Assembly: GCF_021369635.1 (NCBI RefSeq) | Contig: NZ_JAJNBZ010000034.1 | Coordinates: 1-62,466 of the forward strand | Length of the DNA stretch: 62,466 nt | Reading direction: 5' to 3' | From: Paenibacillus profundus | GTDB lineage: Bacteria > Bacillota > Bacilli > Paenibacillales > Paenibacillaceae | Part shown: positions 7,564-16,800 of the stretch, piece by piece | Numbering within the stretch: the stretch's first letter is position 1 | How the letters are laid out: every line of letters begins with the position of its first letter | Position numbers and translations under genes: made by a program | Notes under the pieces: generated by a model | Seen by the model: only the letters and a program-made list of their open reading frames with translations | The model's database searches: none | What the model was told of the DNA's origin: nothing

Positions 7564-8427
7564 ATGGGAATGGTCATGAAAGCAAAAGAAGCCGCGGATG
7601 CCGTGTACAACGATATCCGGAAGCGAGTGGAGGAGTACGCGTCACAGGGACATCTTCCTTGCATTGCCACGATTCTCGTAGAGGGGGATCTCGCCTCCGC
7701 TTATTATGCGAAGATGAAGCAGAAGGCGGCGGATAAGTTGGGGGTAACGTTTCAACTGCATGCCTTCGGAAAAGATGTAACGGAGCAAGAAATATTGGAG
7801 CTTATCGCCGAGCTGAACGCTGATCGCGACGTGCATGGCATAATGCTCGAATTGCCTCTGCCGGAGCATCTGTCCGCGGCGGCAATAGAGCAGTCCATCG
7901 CGCCGCTCAAGGATGTCGATGGTGTAACGCCGTTCAACAAGTTGGCTACAGTAACTGGGGAGCGCGGAATCTATCCGGCCACGCCGCAGGCCTGTATCCG
8001 TCTGCTTAAGCATTACGGTTATTCACTGGCGGGCAAAAATGTTACGCTGGTCGGGAGAGGGCAAACTGTAGGCCTGCCGCTCTTCCACATGCTGCAGCGG
8101 GAGCAGGCGACCGTGACGGTCTGCCATTCCCGCACGCCCGATCTCGCTTTCCATTTGCGGCATGCCGAGATTGTGTTCGCGGCGGTCGGACGCCAGAACC
8201 TGATTACACGGGATATGGTGCATCCCGATCTGGTCATGGTGGATGCAGGGATCAACGAGTCGGACGATGGGACGATTGGAGGCGATATTGCGCGGGATGT
8301 GGCGGATGACGTTGCAGCTATTTCTCCGGTTCCGGGGGGAGTCGGCACGTTGACGACGGCTATTCTGTTCGAAAATGTATTGCTGGCGCTGGATTACCAG
8401 CTCAGCGAACAGGAGGCGGAGCAATGA
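7564..8427 (+). CDS. folD: Bifunctional methylenetetrahydrofolate dehydrogenase / methenyltetrahydrofolate cyclohydrolase
   Basis: FolD interconverts 5,10-methylene-, 5,10-methenyl- and 10-formyl-tetrahydrofolate in the cytosol, supplying one-carbon units for purines and fMet. The 287-residue product has the family pattern: YYAKMKQKAADKLG (about 43-56) carrying the catalytic lysine, DVDGVTPFN (about 119-127), the cofactor-binding GRGQTVGLPL (about 166-175) and the C-terminal PGGVGTLTTAILFENVL. GRSxxVG is usual at the cofactor loop, so GRGQTVG is a mild variant. The start at 7564 has AGGAGG ten bases upstream; the open frame further upstream is riboswitch. It overlaps fchA by four bases and is controlled by the ZTP riboswitch. 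Confidence 0.95.
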   Translation: MGMVMKAKEAADAVYNDIRKRVEEYASQGHLPCIATILVEGDLASAYYAKMKQKAADKLGVTFQLHAFGKDVTEQEILELIAELNADRDVHGIMLELPLPEHLSAAAIEQSIAPLKDVDGVTPFNKLATVTGERGIYPATPQACIRLLKHYGYSLAGKNVTLVGRGQTVGLPLFHMLQREQATVTVCHSRTPDLAFHLRHAEIVFAAVGRQNLITRDMVHPDLVMVDAGINESDDGTIGGDIARDVADDVAAISPVPGGVGTLTTAILFENVLLALDYQLSEQEAEQ

Positions 8428-9062
8428 ATCAGGCCATAACGTGGGACAGTTCGATACGGAGCTTTCTGGAGCAGGCGGGCAGCGCCGATCCGACACCGGG
8501 TGGAGGAAGCGTGGCCGCGCTCGTAGCGGCGCTCGGCGTAGCGATGAGCGCGATGGTAGGCAATCTGTCGCAGGGCGAGAAGTTCGCAGGCATTCGGGAA
8601 CAAATTGAGCTTACGCTGAATGAGATGGACAGTCTGTCTGCGCTATGCGAGGAGCTGCTTGCCGACGACATACGCACGTTCGGGCAGTACATGGAGGCGC
8701 TGCGGCAGCCCAAGGGGACCGAGGAAGAGCAGGTGAACCGCAGACAAGCGCTGCGCGAAGCGACCTATGCGGCCATCGAAGTTCCGCTCCGGCTGCTCCG
8801 GGTATGCAGAGACGGGATGCGCATTGCAGCCGCCATCGCGGAGACGTCTAACAAGAACGTCATTTCTGACTTGGGCATTGGGGCGATTTTGTTCGAAGCG
8901 GCGGCCCAATCCGCCTATTTGACAATTGAGATTAACCTTGCCTCGGTGAAGGATGTGGAACGGAAGGGAGAGTACGCAGAGCGATCCTCTCAATTGCTGC
9001 TGGAGATCGGGCAGTTGAAAGAGTCGACGATGCATACAGTCCGTCAACGAATCGCAGGATAG
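8424..9062 (+). CDS. fchA: Formiminotransferase-cyclodeaminase-like protein / methenyl-THF cyclohydrolase
   Basis: The 212-residue protein is a stand-alone cyclodeaminase-like domain, with the family signature DPTPGGGSVAALVAALG near residues 19-35 and an all-helical remainder including KNVISDLGIGAILFEAAA. Stand-alone members hydrolyse methenyl-THF to 10-formyl-THF (FchA) or act as cyclodeaminases on formimino-THF; the link to folD favours the former. Its ATG overlaps the folD stop (ATGA), indicating translational coupling and shared ZTP riboswitch control. This gives the operon two enzymes able to do the cyclohydrolase step. Confidence 0.9.
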   Translation: MNQAITWDSSIRSFLEQAGSADPTPGGGSVAALVAALGVAMSAMVGNLSQGEKFAGIREQIELTLNEMDSLSALCEELLADDIRTFGQYMEALRQPKGTEEEQVNRRQALREATYAAIEVPLRLLRVCRDGMRIAAAIAETSNKNVISDLGIGAILFEAAAQSAYLTIEINLASVKDVERKGEYAERSSQLLLEIGQLKESTMHTVRQRIAG

Positions 9063-9084
9063 GGCATATGTACAACGTCAGTAT

Positions 9085-9120
9085 GAAAAAGGCCGACGGT
9101 TCCCGGTGGAATCGTCGGCT
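9085..9120 (-). terminator. Rho-independent terminator
   Basis: GCCGACG (9092-9098) pairs with CGTCGGC (9113-9119). On the minus strand the stem is followed by CTTTTTC, so it ends the MFS gene; on the plus strand the tail is weak, although it lies just after fchA. Confidence 0.75.
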
Positions 9121-9140
9121 TAACGTGCGGTATGGATACG

Positions 9141-10328
9141 TTATGAAGAGATAGCTTGCTGGCGCTGATGCCGATCGGTATACAATACCTTCGTCATGAG
9201 CCCAATCGAAGCGACAATCAAGGCTGCAGGAATCCAGAAGATGCGCGGCGTTACCCCTTCAATTAACAACGGCAGGAAGTAGCCGATGAGAGAAGCCGTC
9301 TGGGAAATGAATACGTACAGACTGGCGCCGAAGCCCGCCTTGTGGATGAACATGCGCTGCACATAGCCCATGCCAACGCCATACAGCACGGACACGAAGA
9401 ACGAGTACAACGGCTGCATAAGGAAAAATACGGTCAATGACCCGCTGACGCTGTAGGTCAAATAAGTGGCCAGTGCAAAGGTACTGCCGAGCAGGATAAC
9501 GGGCTTGCTGCCGTATTTGGCGGCCCAGTAACCGGCCATCGTCATGAACAAGAGCTCGAACACGGCCTGCGTGCTCCAAATGTAAGACATCAGGCGCGGA
9601 TCCCCGAACTGTTCGTGTACGACGAGCGGCAAATACAACCCCCGAATGGCATCGGCGCAGGACAGCAGAAGGATGGCGAACAGCATGATGAGGGAGAATG
9701 GTTCTCCCTTAATCGCCTTATTGGCAGATGCCTCTGCCGTAATTTCTTTATAGAACAGCAGCAGGATGAACAAGGCCGCATACCCCGCCATATTCCCCCA
9801 CAGCACGCCCTGGAACGTCGCCAGCAAATACAAATTGGCTCCGAGCAGCAAACCCGTGAAGAAGCCGACGCTGTACGTCGCGCGCAGCCAAATCTGGGCG
9901 ATCTCTACGACGTCCGGTGCCATGCGCGTAAAATGATTGCGGGCCATCGCGAACAGCTGTCCCATAATCATGCCGGAGGGTGCGGTCGCCAACGCCATCC
10001 CGATAAGTGCGGGCATGTAGCTTGCAGCATTCATATAGATGAGCAGACCTGCCATGCAAATAAGGGAAGCGATGATCGGAATCGTCTTCTTCCGCTTCAT
10101 GCTGTCACTGATGAATCCGACCGAGATCGTAAGCACCATATTTAGAAAGAGTGAAATGGCGAAAATCGAAGCAATCTCGCCTTTGCCGAGTCCTATCGAC
10201 TCCTTTAAATAAATGGCGTTCATCGGCGCCAGAATCCCTGTTCCGATTCCGTACAGAAAGAGGGTCAGCAGGAGAAAGCCCGCGCCCTTAATCCTCATAA
10301 ACACCTTAAAATCCTGCCATATGTGCAT
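9141..10328 (-). CDS. MFS transporter (sugar-efflux/DHA-type)
   Basis: The 395-residue protein has about twelve hydrophobic segments and the loop motif GFISDSMKRKKTIPII between segments 2 and 3, a variant of the MFS G-x-x-x-D-R-x-G-R-R/K signature. The N-terminal segment YGIGTGILAPMNAIYLKE resembles SetB-like and multidrug MFS exporters. It sits in the cytoplasmic membrane and probably exports small molecules in exchange for protons; the substrate is unknown. AAGGAG eight bases before the ATG supports the start. It is monocistronic, convergent with fchA and separated from it by a terminator. Confidence 0.88.
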   Translation of the reverse strand: MHIWQDFKVFMRIKGAGFLLLTLFLYGIGTGILAPMNAIYLKESIGLGKGEIASIFAISLFLNMVLTISVGFISDSMKRKKTIPIIASLICMAGLLIYMNAASYMPALIGMALATAPSGMIMGQLFAMARNHFTRMAPDVVEIAQIWLRATYSVGFFTGLLLGANLYLLATFQGVLWGNMAGYAALFILLLFYKEITAEASANKAIKGEPFSLIMLFAILLLSCADAIRGLYLPLVVHEQFGDPRLMSYIWSTQAVFELLFMTMAGYWAAKYGSKPVILLGSTFALATYLTYSVSGSLTVFFLMQPLYSFFVSVLYGVGMGYVQRMFIHKAGFGASLYVFISQTASLIGYFLPLLIEGVTPRIFWIPAALIVASIGLMTKVLYTDRHQRQQAISS

Positions 10329-10460
10329 GAAGGAGTCTCCTTCCTCTAAAATGTCATCTATTTTCTACCATTATGCGCATGCTTGAATGATTACGACAAG
10401 CATTAATATCATAGTTCCAATCGAGCTGCACCCTCTGAACCTTGTTCATGTGCCGCCACG

Positions 10461-10524
10461 CTTTGCTTCACTCTCCCCTCCAGTCAGTAAACGGTTTCTG
10501 ATGGATTGGGAGAGTGGACAAAAG
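10461..10524. repeat. Inverted pair of GGGAGAGTG repeat units
   Basis: CTTTGCTTCACTCTCCC (10461-10477) and GGGAGAGTGGACAAAAG (10508-10524) form an imperfect inverted repeat with about 30 bases between. The core GGGAGAGTGAAGCAAAG matches the unit of the 57-bp tandem array at 32.2 kb. The rest of the 10329-10645 gap shows no gene; a 61-codon frame here is not convincing. Confidence 0.55.
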
Positions 10525-10645
10525 AGGCGTTTCAAAGGATACGGTGGGCATCATCGGGATGGATATAAATGAATAAAACCAGAATGCCGGACTAGTCCAG
10601 TTTAAATTCATTTGGCGATCAATCAGAAGTCATTAAAATATAGAA

Positions 10646-10674
10646 AGCGGCAGGAGCGTCATGCTCCTGCCGCT
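10646..10674 (-). terminator. Rho-independent terminator of the aminopeptidase gene
   Basis: AGCGGCAGGAGC (10646-10657) pairs perfectly with GCTCCTGCCGCT (10663-10674) around a 5-base loop. On the minus strand a TTTCTATATTTT tail follows. Confidence 0.88.
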
Positions 10675-10706
10675 AAACTGCGTCAAACCGTTAAATCCTT
10701 GGCTCG

Positions 10707-11939
10707 TTAAATCGCCCAATTGCCCTTGCGGAAGATTGGCTCGACAGTACCGTCTTCATAAATGCCGTCAATGTCCATCTCCGCGGAGCCGATCATGAAA
10801 TCGACGTGCGTGATGCTGATGTTCACGCCGGCCGCAGCGAGCTCTTCCTGTGACATCGTCTTGCCGCCCTCCACGTTGAAGGCATAGCCGCTTCCGATCG
10901 CCAGGTGATTCGATGCATTTTCATCGAACAGCGTATTGTAGAACAGGACATTCGATTGCGAAATCGGAGATTCGTGCGGCACGAGCGCAACTTCGCCCAA
11001 GTAATGCGAACCTTCGTCGGTGTCAACAAGCTGCTGCAAAATGTCTTGTCCCTCTTCCGCTTCGACCTTCACGATGCGCCCGTTTTCGAACGTCACTTTA
11101 AAGTTATTGATGAGGTTGCCTCCGTAGCTGAGCGGCTTCGTGCTTGACACATAGCCGTTCACGCCGGATTTGTGCGGTACGGTGAATACTTCTTCGGTCG
11201 GCATGTTCGCCATGAATGGAACGTCCTGCTCGTTCGTGCTGCCCGCGCCTACCCACAGGTGCTTCTCTGGCAGCTCGATCGTCAAGTCCGTGCCTGGCGC
11301 TGTATAGTGCAGCTTATGAAAATGCTTGCTGTTCAATACATCCACTTTTTTATGTAAGGTCGTGTTGTGCTCTTTCCAAGCTTCCACCGGATCAGGCGTG
11401 TTGAGACGCACAGATTCGAAGATCGCATCCCACAGCTTCGCGATTCCTTCTTCGCCGTTCAGCTCTGGGAACACTTTGGCTGCCCATGCTTGGGTCGAAG
11501 CCGCGACGACCGTCCAGCTTACTTTATCCGATTGAACGAATTGGCGGAAGCGCTCCAATGCTTTGCCCGACGCCTTCTGATTGTTGCCGATCCGCTGCGG
11601 ATCGATGCCCTTCAGCAAATCTGGATTGGAGGATACGATGGAGATGAACGCTGCTCCTTTATCCAGAAATGCGTTGCGCTTCTCGACTTCCCACTGCGGG
11701 AACTGAGTGAACACGTCGTCCGCCGCTTTTTCGAACTTCAAGCGCGTCAGCGTATCGTCCGTCCATTCAACATGGACATTGCTTGAGCCTGCACCGTACG
11801 CTTTGCTTGCCACGAGGCGAACGAGGGGTGCCATTTCAAGCGAGCCTGTCACGAACACGGGTTGCCCTTGCTGTACGTTTACGCCTATCTTCACGATGAG
11901 CTCAGCGTATTGTTCCAACTGTTGTTCGAATGTTGCCAT
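10707..11939 (-). CDS. ampS: Aminopeptidase, M29 (AmpS/thermophilic aminopeptidase) family
   Basis: The 410-residue cytosolic metallo-aminopeptidase removes N-terminal residues from peptides. Family landmarks are visible: the N-terminal YAELIVKIGVNVQQGQPVFV segment, MPTEEVFTVPHKSGVNGYV (about 243-261) with metal-ligand Glu residues, EEGSHYLGEVALVPH-like DEGSHYLGEVALVPHESPIS near 309-328, and HLAIGSGYAFNVEGG, then THVDFMIGS with the terminal metal-binding His and Asp. The length is that of the family. AAAGGTGATG precedes the ATG. It is monocistronic with its own terminator. Confidence 0.94.
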   Translation of the reverse strand: MATFEQQLEQYAELIVKIGVNVQQGQPVFVTGSLEMAPLVRLVASKAYGAGSSNVHVEWTDDTLTRLKFEKAADDVFTQFPQWEVEKRNAFLDKGAAFISIVSSNPDLLKGIDPQRIGNNQKASGKALERFRQFVQSDKVSWTVVAASTQAWAAKVFPELNGEEGIAKLWDAIFESVRLNTPDPVEAWKEHNTTLHKKVDVLNSKHFHKLHYTAPGTDLTIELPEKHLWVGAGSTNEQDVPFMANMPTEEVFTVPHKSGVNGYVSSTKPLSYGGNLINNFKVTFENGRIVKVEAEEGQDILQQLVDTDEGSHYLGEVALVPHESPISQSNVLFYNTLFDENASNHLAIGSGYAFNVEGGKTMSQEELAAAGVNISITHVDFMIGSAEMDIDGIYEDGTVEPIFRKGNWAI

Positions 11940-12166
11940 ATGTCATCACCTTTTTCAATTGTTATAGGGTCTTCATGGAGCCTGCCGTGATACATTCACT
12001 ATACCTTATTCGCGGGCGGCTAGACAAACTATTACCCGAAGCGCTCTCGGCGTAGGAGTTCCCAGCTGTCGTGACGGCGGAAGCAGTATCATCTCGGACA
12101 GAGACGGTGGCATCGCGGACGCCAACAAAATAGCAGAATAATTGTTCGAATAAAGCTGCATGAATA

Positions 12167-12197
12167 AGAAAGAGGGGCAGTATCTGCCCCTCTTTCT
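12167..12197 (-). terminator. Rho-independent terminator of the small basic protein gene
   Basis: AGAAAGAGGGGCAG (12167-12180) and CTGCCCCTCTTTCT (12184-12197) form a perfect 14-bp stem with a 3-base loop. The T-rich arm provides the run on either strand; the gene just upstream on the minus strand ends 68 bases away. Confidence 0.75.
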
Positions 12198-12264
12198 CTG
12201 CTGCATTATGCCTGCGCTGTCAATGCGAGCACGCTTATACAGCGGTGCTGCTCTTGCGTTTGAG

Positions 12265-12474
12265 CTATACGCCCATACGTTTGCGCTGATTGTTGATTTT
12301 CTTCGTGTGTTGACTCTTCATCATTTGATTGCCTGCAGCCTGATGCTGTTGCTGACCTTTCGCTTGGCCTTGCGCTTGTTTCTTCTGTTGCAGCATCCGC
12401 TTTGCCGCGTCTGCCAGACTCACTTTTTTCACTTCTTCTGTTTCTGCAGCGTTCGGCTTATTATCTTCCATCAT
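12265..12474 (-). CDS. Small basic Gln-rich conserved-looking protein
   Basis: A 69-residue, lysine/glutamine-rich protein that I cannot name. It starts with an acidic stretch, then SLADAAKRMLQQKKQAQGQ, a Gln/His-rich middle, and a basic tail KKINNQRKRMGV. It has no signal peptide or membrane segment. It looks real because a GAGGTGA ribosome site lies six bases before the ATG, it has its own perfect terminator, and its composition matches the chromosomal background. A nucleic-acid-binding or spore-associated role is possible from composition only. Confidence 0.65.
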   Translation of the reverse strand: MMEDNKPNAAETEEVKKVSLADAAKRMLQQKKQAQGQAKGQQQHQAAGNQMMKSQHTKKINNQRKRMGV

Positions 12475-12629
12475 ATTTTCACCTCAAATGTAATTTCAAT
12501 TTAGAATTTGACCTATCTGTTCAATAGTATCACATGTTCTTGTATTTATAATAATGTGTTTACGTTACCGTCAGCAATCCCTAATTAGGATTAATGTGTA
12601 AGAAGTAGGGGCGGAACCAAGTATTCTCT

Positions 12630-12761
12630 TCAGGGATGTGCGACTTGCAAATCCTTTTCTCCGTTTAGACCCTCATACAAGGAGTAATTATGATCGGCAC
12701 CTGCCACACACAAAATACGTGTCCCAGACGGAACAATAAAAGAATGATAAGGAAAATGGGT
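12630..12761 (-). pseudogene. Fragment of an unrecognised coding sequence
   Basis: The minus-strand frame reads about 43 codons including FPYHSFIVPSGTRILCVAG and LYEGLNGEKDLQVAHP before a stop, bounded upstream by another stop. It has protein-like composition but no start signal. I do not recognise the parent. It is probably the C-terminal remains of a lost gene in this AT-rich patch. Confidence 0.3.
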
Positions 12762-12789
12762 TTAGAAGAAGTAATGGAGGGACAAAAAC

Positions 12790-13226
12790 TTGGCTAAATT
12801 ACAACGATTGGCTACAAAAGAAGATGGCATCGTTGTTGTTTGGAATTCTTAGAGAAGTATGAAACTGCTCCTTTGGCTAATAAGACATTCAAAGAAATGT
12901 GGTTAAATACCGACAAAATGCACTACAACCTTAATAATGTTCGTAAGAAAGGTCAAGGTGGTCAAAAGTATTTGGGCTTGGAAGACAGCCAAGTACAGAC
13001 CTCACGAATATCGTACAGAATTAAACGATTTTAAAAAAAGAATGCTAAGAATGCTAGTATGTAGATGGACTTCACGTTAATCCAACCTATACGACAATCG
13101 CTCATTATTGGCTAATTAAACAAATGGTACAAGAACTCTTACAACGATTGGGCTAAAAATCCGATTACACATCCATTAGCATCTAGAGATAAAGGGTTTC
13201 ATAAAGTATTTGATTTGAAGATATAA
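12790..13226 (+). pseudogene. Broken gene of unknown function, several frames
   Basis: A TTG start at 12790 with GGAGGGA upstream opens MAKLQRLATKEDGIVVVWNS and then hits a stop. Reading continues in another frame from 12840 (EKYETAPLANKTFKEMWLNT, 64 codons), then in a third (AKYRPHEYRTELNDFKKRML), then pieces such as YTTIAHYWLIKQMVQELLQR and HPLASRDKGFHKVFDLKI before a final stop at about 13226. Codon use and residue choice look coding throughout, so this is one gene of roughly 140 codons broken by frameshifts. I do not recognise the family. Confidence 0.6.
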
Positions 13227-13425
13227 TTTACCTTAGGTAATATCCAAGACCCACCATCAAAATAATAAGTATTAAAAGTAATTACAATATAGAAGGGATT
13301 TTGAAATTTAAGTAGAATAACTTTATAGTATTCCTTAGAATGCTTGGAGGTCATATTTTTGTTGCTTTACTATTGATATATATCATCTGTCTAATAAGTT
13401 AATATAAATTAGGAGCTGATATATT

Positions 13426-13830
13426 ATGATATACAAGAACTCACTCGATGGTATTTCTTCTGATATGTTAAAGGGCTTTTTTGTGGATTGGCTTAATCCA
13501 CCAAATCCACAAACTCACTTCATACTGTTAAAGAAAAGCAGTAAAGTGATTATTGCGATTGATGATAATACGAATCAAGTAGTTGGATTTATTACAGCGA
13601 TAAGTGATGGAATTCTATCTGCCTACATTCCATTTCTTGAAGTTTTACCAGAATACAAAAATAAAGGTATAGGCAAGGAATTAGTAAATCGGATGCTAAA
13701 AGAACTTGATGACATATATATGATTGATTTATGTTGTGACGATGACTTAGTTCCTTATTATGACAATTTCGGAATGACGAAGACAAATGGTATGATTTTG
13801 AGGAACTATAAAATGCAATCTGGAAGTTAA
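13426..13830 (+). CDS. GNAT-family N-acetyltransferase
   Basis: The 134-residue protein shows the GNAT core: VVGFITAISDGILSAYIPFLEVLPEYKNKGIGKELVNRML (about 49-88), in which YKNKGIGKEL is the Q/R-x-x-G-x-G/A acetyl-CoA loop, followed by the beta-5/alpha-4 part DLCCDDDLVPYYDNFGM. Its substrate cannot be told; some relatives modify small amines or aminoglycosides. AGGAG lies upstream of the ATG. It is AT-rich like the broken gene before it and unlike the long gene after it, and it ends at a strong bidirectional terminator. Confidence 0.88.
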   Translation: MIYKNSLDGISSDMLKGFFVDWLNPPNPQTHFILLKKSSKVIIAIDDNTNQVVGFITAISDGILSAYIPFLEVLPEYKNKGIGKELVNRMLKELDDIYMIDLCCDDDLVPYYDNFGMTKTNGMILRNYKMQSGS

Positions 13831-13846
13831 AAAAATAAATATAAGC

Positions 13847-13879
13847 CAAAAACGCTTGGAAATTTGTCCAAGCGTTTTT
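13847..13879. terminator. Bidirectional terminator between GNAT gene and SLH protein gene
   Basis: AAAACGCTTGGA (13849-13860) pairs with TCCAAGCGTTTT (13867-13878). T runs follow on both strands (TTTTTG and TTTTGGC). It serves two convergent genes. Confidence 0.88.
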
Positions 13880-13895
13880 GTGTGCTAAATTATCA

Positions 13896-16800
13896 CTAAT
13901 TCAGCTTCAATCCGTTGGCAATCGCTTGGGCGGCCTCTGCCCGTGTCGTGTTCCCGGTAGGAGCGAAGCGGTTCTCCGCCCGGCCTTGTATGAGACCCAG
14001 TGCATGCGCCGCGGTCACATATTCAGTTGCCCATGGAGAAATGTCCAGCTGATCCCGGAAGGTTAAGGCGCCCGAACGCGGCGCTTGCATACCGGCAGCT
14101 GCCTCGTATGCCCGAACGAGCATTGCCGCCATCTCTTGGCGTGAAATGGCTTCGTCGGGGGCGAACCTGTTGTCCGATTTGCCGGTTGCGATCCCGGCTT
14201 GGACAGCGACTGCTATCGGCTCCGCATACCATTTGCCGGCAGGGACGTCAGCAAACTCTGCCTTGCCTGACTTCCCTAGATGGAAAGCCTTTACTAGCAG
14301 TGCCGCAAACTCGGCGCGGGTCACCGGACGGTTCGGCTCGAAGGTCGTTAGTCCCGTCCCTTGTAACATTTGCTTTGCCGTCATTTCTTGGATGATGCTG
14401 TGCGCCCAATGGGCAGGAGACACATCTGTATAGCGCTTGTTGTATTCCAACACGGCATATTTGCTAAGCTTGTCGAATGCCCCTGTAATCTCTCCTTTCC
14501 CCGTAGATCCACCGTGATACTCCAGCGTTCCATCATTACGAATCGCATAGATTCCGACCAGGTGCGGGTTCGGCTTCCCATCCAGCTTCCAGGTTACGGA
14601 GATAGGCTGAACCAGCTTCTCAACCGGTACGAAATCGCCATTCTTCTTGACGATCATGAGCTGTAACTGGTAGGCAGAACCTGATAAGGTGAGTCCGCTC
14701 TTTGCGGATTTCGCGTTTTCAAGGCTAAGCCAGTCTGGTAACGGGTTCACCCTCCATGAGAGGTGACTGTCTGCCCGTTCATCCTTCGCAACCATGCCGG
14801 ACAATGCTTGGAGCGCCTCCGCAGGGAAGCGGGCCGTCCACCACTTAGAGCTCAGTTCCAGACTCTTGCTTGCCAGCAAGTCTCCCGTATCGAGGGGCAT
14901 AATGATTTCCGTAATGTCGTCTGGCATGGTCAGAGCAATGCGGATGCCGTGTGCCGACGCACCGGTTATATCTTTTTCAGCAACAATAAACTGCTGAGCG
15001 GGCTTCGGAAGCGGATCGGCAACCATGCTGCCGCTCGTGCCGTTTCCTTGTGAGCTGCTGCCGGACGATCCGCTGCCGCTGTCTGGCCTCTCGCCCGGTC
15101 TGTCGCGGCCTGGTCCCTCCGGTTGATCTGGCTCAGATTTACCTTTGATCAACTCACGTGTGTCCCTGACGCGCACCCAGTAGCCGCCAGAGAACTTGCC
15201 TGTCACGCCGATGGCTTCGAGCGTATCTCCTGGCTTAAGGACAGGCGGTTGACCGCTCTGTTCGGCGATATATCCGTCAATGAAGATCAGAGCCTCGCCC
15301 GTGCCATCATCCACATAGATCGTATGATCAGGGATGCTGGACACCCGCTTTACGACACCTGACAGCTTGACGAGCACTCCCTGATTCGCTTCATCCTTCG
15401 CAGCCCCTGTAGTAATTCGTTTCGGTTCTAATGGTTGCCCTGGAACCTTGTTCAGCTTAAGCACATTCTTATCGAAATTGTCGAACATAATCTCCACATT
15501 TTGCTCGAACACCTTGACATGCCCGTAGATGCGGACTGTATCTCCAAGCTGGAGCGAATCTTTCGGCACCTCGTTAAAGGCCATGATGCCGCCCGTTCCG
15601 TCTTGCACATAGAACGCGTCAAAGAATACGCCCGCGGCGGTCGTTACTGTTCCTTCTACGACAATGTCTGTTCCTTCCGGCTGTGTGCGCGCATCGCCAA
15701 TCGGCACGACCTTCGTGCCACGGTGGGCAAGCCAGTTGAACAGGTTGGCCGCCAGACGGACGTTATCGTTCTTTTCACCTGTATCATCCAGTTGTCTGTC
15801 ATTGAACAGATTCATTCCGGCGACGACGATGCGCCCCGCTCCGATTTCCTGCGAAGCAATAAGCGGGATGGCCGTTCCGCCCTGTTCACCGGATGTGTCG
15901 TATGCTGTTCCTTTCGAGGCAAGATTGAACTGGTAGCTGGTTGCGTTGCCTCGCGCAATGATGGTGACGGGGTCTGAATCCGCCAACGGCTGCTGGCCCA
16001 GTCTCATCAAGCTTGCGCCGCTATAGTAATCCACTCTGCGCACAAAATCCGTCACATAGTTGGCGACTGGTTCAGGGTGGGCCCGGACCGACCAGAGGCT
16101 GCTTGCCGGATTCGACCAGAAGTTTCCGTCCTCACTGCCGTCATACACGCCATCATCGTTGAACTGGATGACCGAACCGAGTCGTTCCAGCAGCGGGTTA
16201 TTCATAGTCGGATCGGTGCTGTTGTTGCTCTTGCTGGCAAGCATCAATGATCCCCCGTTGTTGACGAATTCAGCGACGGCCGCCTGCTCGCTCTCCATGA
16301 ACGGCTTGTTCTTATGTGGATGGGAAATGATCAGGACAGATACATGCTCCAAAGCTTGTTGAGTCAAGGGCTGGTGGTTCTCAATGACTTGGTAGCCTTC
16401 GGCGCGAAGCAGCTTGGTCAGCTTCTTGAATTCGTCCTTGTATTTCCCGGAATCTCCCGTCGAATTCTCATTGCCGTGTGCCGCGTCAATCATAACGGTA
16501 AGACCGAGCTGCTCCTTCACATGGAAAGTCCGCACAAACTGATTGTTCTCTGGCGCATTGCCGGCTGGCGGATTGGCGATGACGGCAATGATATTTCGGT
16601 CGCCTCCCGTCGGAGTGTTCCATGTCACTTGAACGCGAGATACGGTCTTCGGCGATAGGGAGGCCACTTCGGCCGTTCCGATCAGATGCGATTCCTTGAT
16701 CTCATCCGCATAAAATTGAACTTGAAGGCGCTCAAGCTCGCCTTGGCCGAAATTGCTGATCAATGCCTCCAGCACGGCTGGATTGCCTGCAATGATATTG

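Noticed and set aside
10387..10572. 61-codon ORF between the MFS and aminopeptidase genes
   Set aside because: It has no ribosome site and is built partly on the dispersed repeat.
12006..12206. 66-codon minus-strand ORF
   Set aside because: It runs through a perfect terminator hairpin and has no start signal.
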